Positions 63,287 through 64,000 of a DNA stretch of 64,000 nt are shown one piece after another (the stretch's first letter is position 1; every line of letters starts with the position of its first letter). The notes below the pieces were generated by a model. The model saw nothing but the letters and a program-made list of their open reading frames with translations, was not told the origin of the DNA and did not search any database. Source of the DNA: Flavobacterium pokkalii (lineage in GTDB: Bacteria; Bacteroidota; Bacteroidia; Flavobacteriales; Flavobacteriaceae); NCBI RefSeq assembly GCF_014596575.1, contig NZ_NASZ01000001.1, forward strand, positions 62,001-126,000, in the 5' to 3' direction. Both the position numbers and the translations under genes were made by a program.

Positions 63287-63307
63287 AAGTCTTAATACTT
63301 AAAATAA

Positions 63308-64000
63308 ATGGCAAATTTAAAGGAAATCCGTAATAGAATTACTTCCGTTTCATCTACGATGCAAATCACATCGGCGATGAAAATGGTATCTGCAGCCAAG
63401 CTTAAAAAAGCTCAGGATGCAATTACAGCCATGCGCCCTTATGCCGAAAAATTAACGGAATTATTACAAGGTCTTTCTGCAACTCTTGACGGAGGAATCG
63501 GAGAAGAATATACTACACAACGCGAAGTAAAGAAAGTTTTATTGGTAGCGATAACTTCAAACAGAGGTTTGTGTGGTGCTTTTAACTCCAATGTAATTAA
63601 GGAAATTAAAAATCGTGCAACATTTTATGCTGGTAAACAAGTTGATGTTTTTGCTATTGGTAAAAAAGGAAATGATGTTTTAAGCAAAACAAATAATGTA
63701 ATCGACAACCAAAGTGCTATTTTTGATACTTTGACTTTTGATAATGTGGCAGCAATTGCTGAAACATTAACTCAAAAATTTGTTGCCGGTGAATATGACA
63801 GAATTGAGTTGGTTTACAATCAATTTAAAAATGCTGCAACTCAAATTGTTCAAACAGAGCAATTTTTACCTTTAGCTCCGGTTAAATCGGATTTAAATGT
63901 GGCGGCTTCTGATTATATTTTTGAACCATCAAAAGAAGAAATTGTGTTGACTTTGATTCCTAAATCTTTAAAAACACAATTGTACAAAGGAATCCGTGAT
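63308..64000 (+). CDS. atpG: F0F1 ATP synthase subunit gamma, partial
   Basis: 231 codons of the gamma subunit from an ATG at 63308; the gene is cut at the right edge. The opening MANLKEIRNRITSVSSTMQI and the following TSAMKMVSAAKLKKAQ, and SNRGLCGAFNSNV, are typical. The gamma shaft couples ring rotation to ATP synthesis. atpD and atpC are not visible. Confidence 0.95.
   Translation, partial: MANLKEIRNRITSVSSTMQITSAMKMVSAAKLKKAQDAITAMRPYAEKLTELLQGLSATLDGGIGEEYTTQREVKKVLLVAITSNRGLCGAFNSNVIKEIKNRATFYAGKQVDVFAIGKKGNDVLSKTNNVIDNQSAIFDTLTFDNVAAIAETLTQKFVAGEYDRIELVYNQFKNAATQIVQTEQFLPLAPVKSDLNVAASDYIFEPSKEEIVLTLIPKSLKTQLYKGIRD

Noticed and set aside
1..64000. CRISPR array, rRNA, insertion sequence
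   Set aside because: No regular direct repeats with spacers, no rRNA-like stretch and no transposase reading frame were seen.

Overview
The window looks like part of a Flavobacterium-type chromosome (Bacteroidota, Flavobacteriia). The support is AT-rich DNA, the gliding/type IX secretion genes gldH and sprE, promoter elements of the Bacteroidota form (TTTG plus TAnnTTTG), and many Bacteroidota-typical families (DUF4175, Skp-like OmpH, glutaminyl-tRNA synthetase with a C-terminal extension, bactofilin beside atpZ). No rRNA, insertion sequence, prophage or CRISPR array was seen; there is one tRNA gene (Cys).

Layout. From 1 to 31,008 most genes are on the minus strand: a partial lipoprotein, scoA, a GNAT acetyltransferase, PBP1A, gldH, a RicT/PSP1 protein, an S41 protease, TrhO, a Pif1-like helicase, Skp, a methyltransferase, mnmG, ybeY, DUF4175, an outer-membrane protein, a small envelope trio (YtxH, holin-like, 84-aa protein), glnS, a LysE exporter, a DUF2807 protein and RNase R. 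gltX, an SPFH protein, folB and tRNA-Cys run the other way. From 31,126 to the end most genes are on the plus strand: DUF2007, rpiB, tex, a membrane protein, GH3, DUF6909, a UDP-sugar decarboxylase, a GT2, purD, a DUF6427 protein, a DUF4254 protein, a GT9, a PadR module, sprE, bactofilin, atpZ and the ATP synthase operon atpB-E-F-H-A-G (atpG cut by the window edge).

The strand switch falls on a 669-bp gene-free, extremely AT-rich stretch (31,366-32,034) with DnaA-box-like TGTTGATAA motifs. Three parS-like sites (13,718; 15,787; 15,834), one of them encoding the C-terminus of YbeY, lie 16-18 kb away. I read this as the chromosomal replication origin with its segregation sites.

Accessory material sits in two places. 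The stretch 41.2-44.5 kb, against the local strand direction and between polysaccharide-type genes, holds a Panacea-like protein translationally coupled to a 649-aa unknown membrane protein, two small unknown genes and a remnant of an ORF6N gene. The stretch 51.1-52.0 kb holds an intact antitoxin gene followed by a ParE/RelE toxin gene inactivated by two stop codons. A 3' remnant of a ferredoxin gene lies at 5.9 kb. Intergenic spaces carry several families of inverted or tandem repeats (9.4, 13.7, 19.6, 27.3, 50.0, 52.1 and 63.2 kb).

The genes mostly serve housekeeping: cell-wall synthesis (PBP1A), translation (gltX, glnS, mnmG, TrhO, ybeY), RNA decay (RNase R, Tex), energy (ATP synthase), purine and pyrimidine supply (purD, upp), and gliding/T9SS (gldH, sprE). 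Family names and roles come from sequence reading and memory of the families; no search was run.
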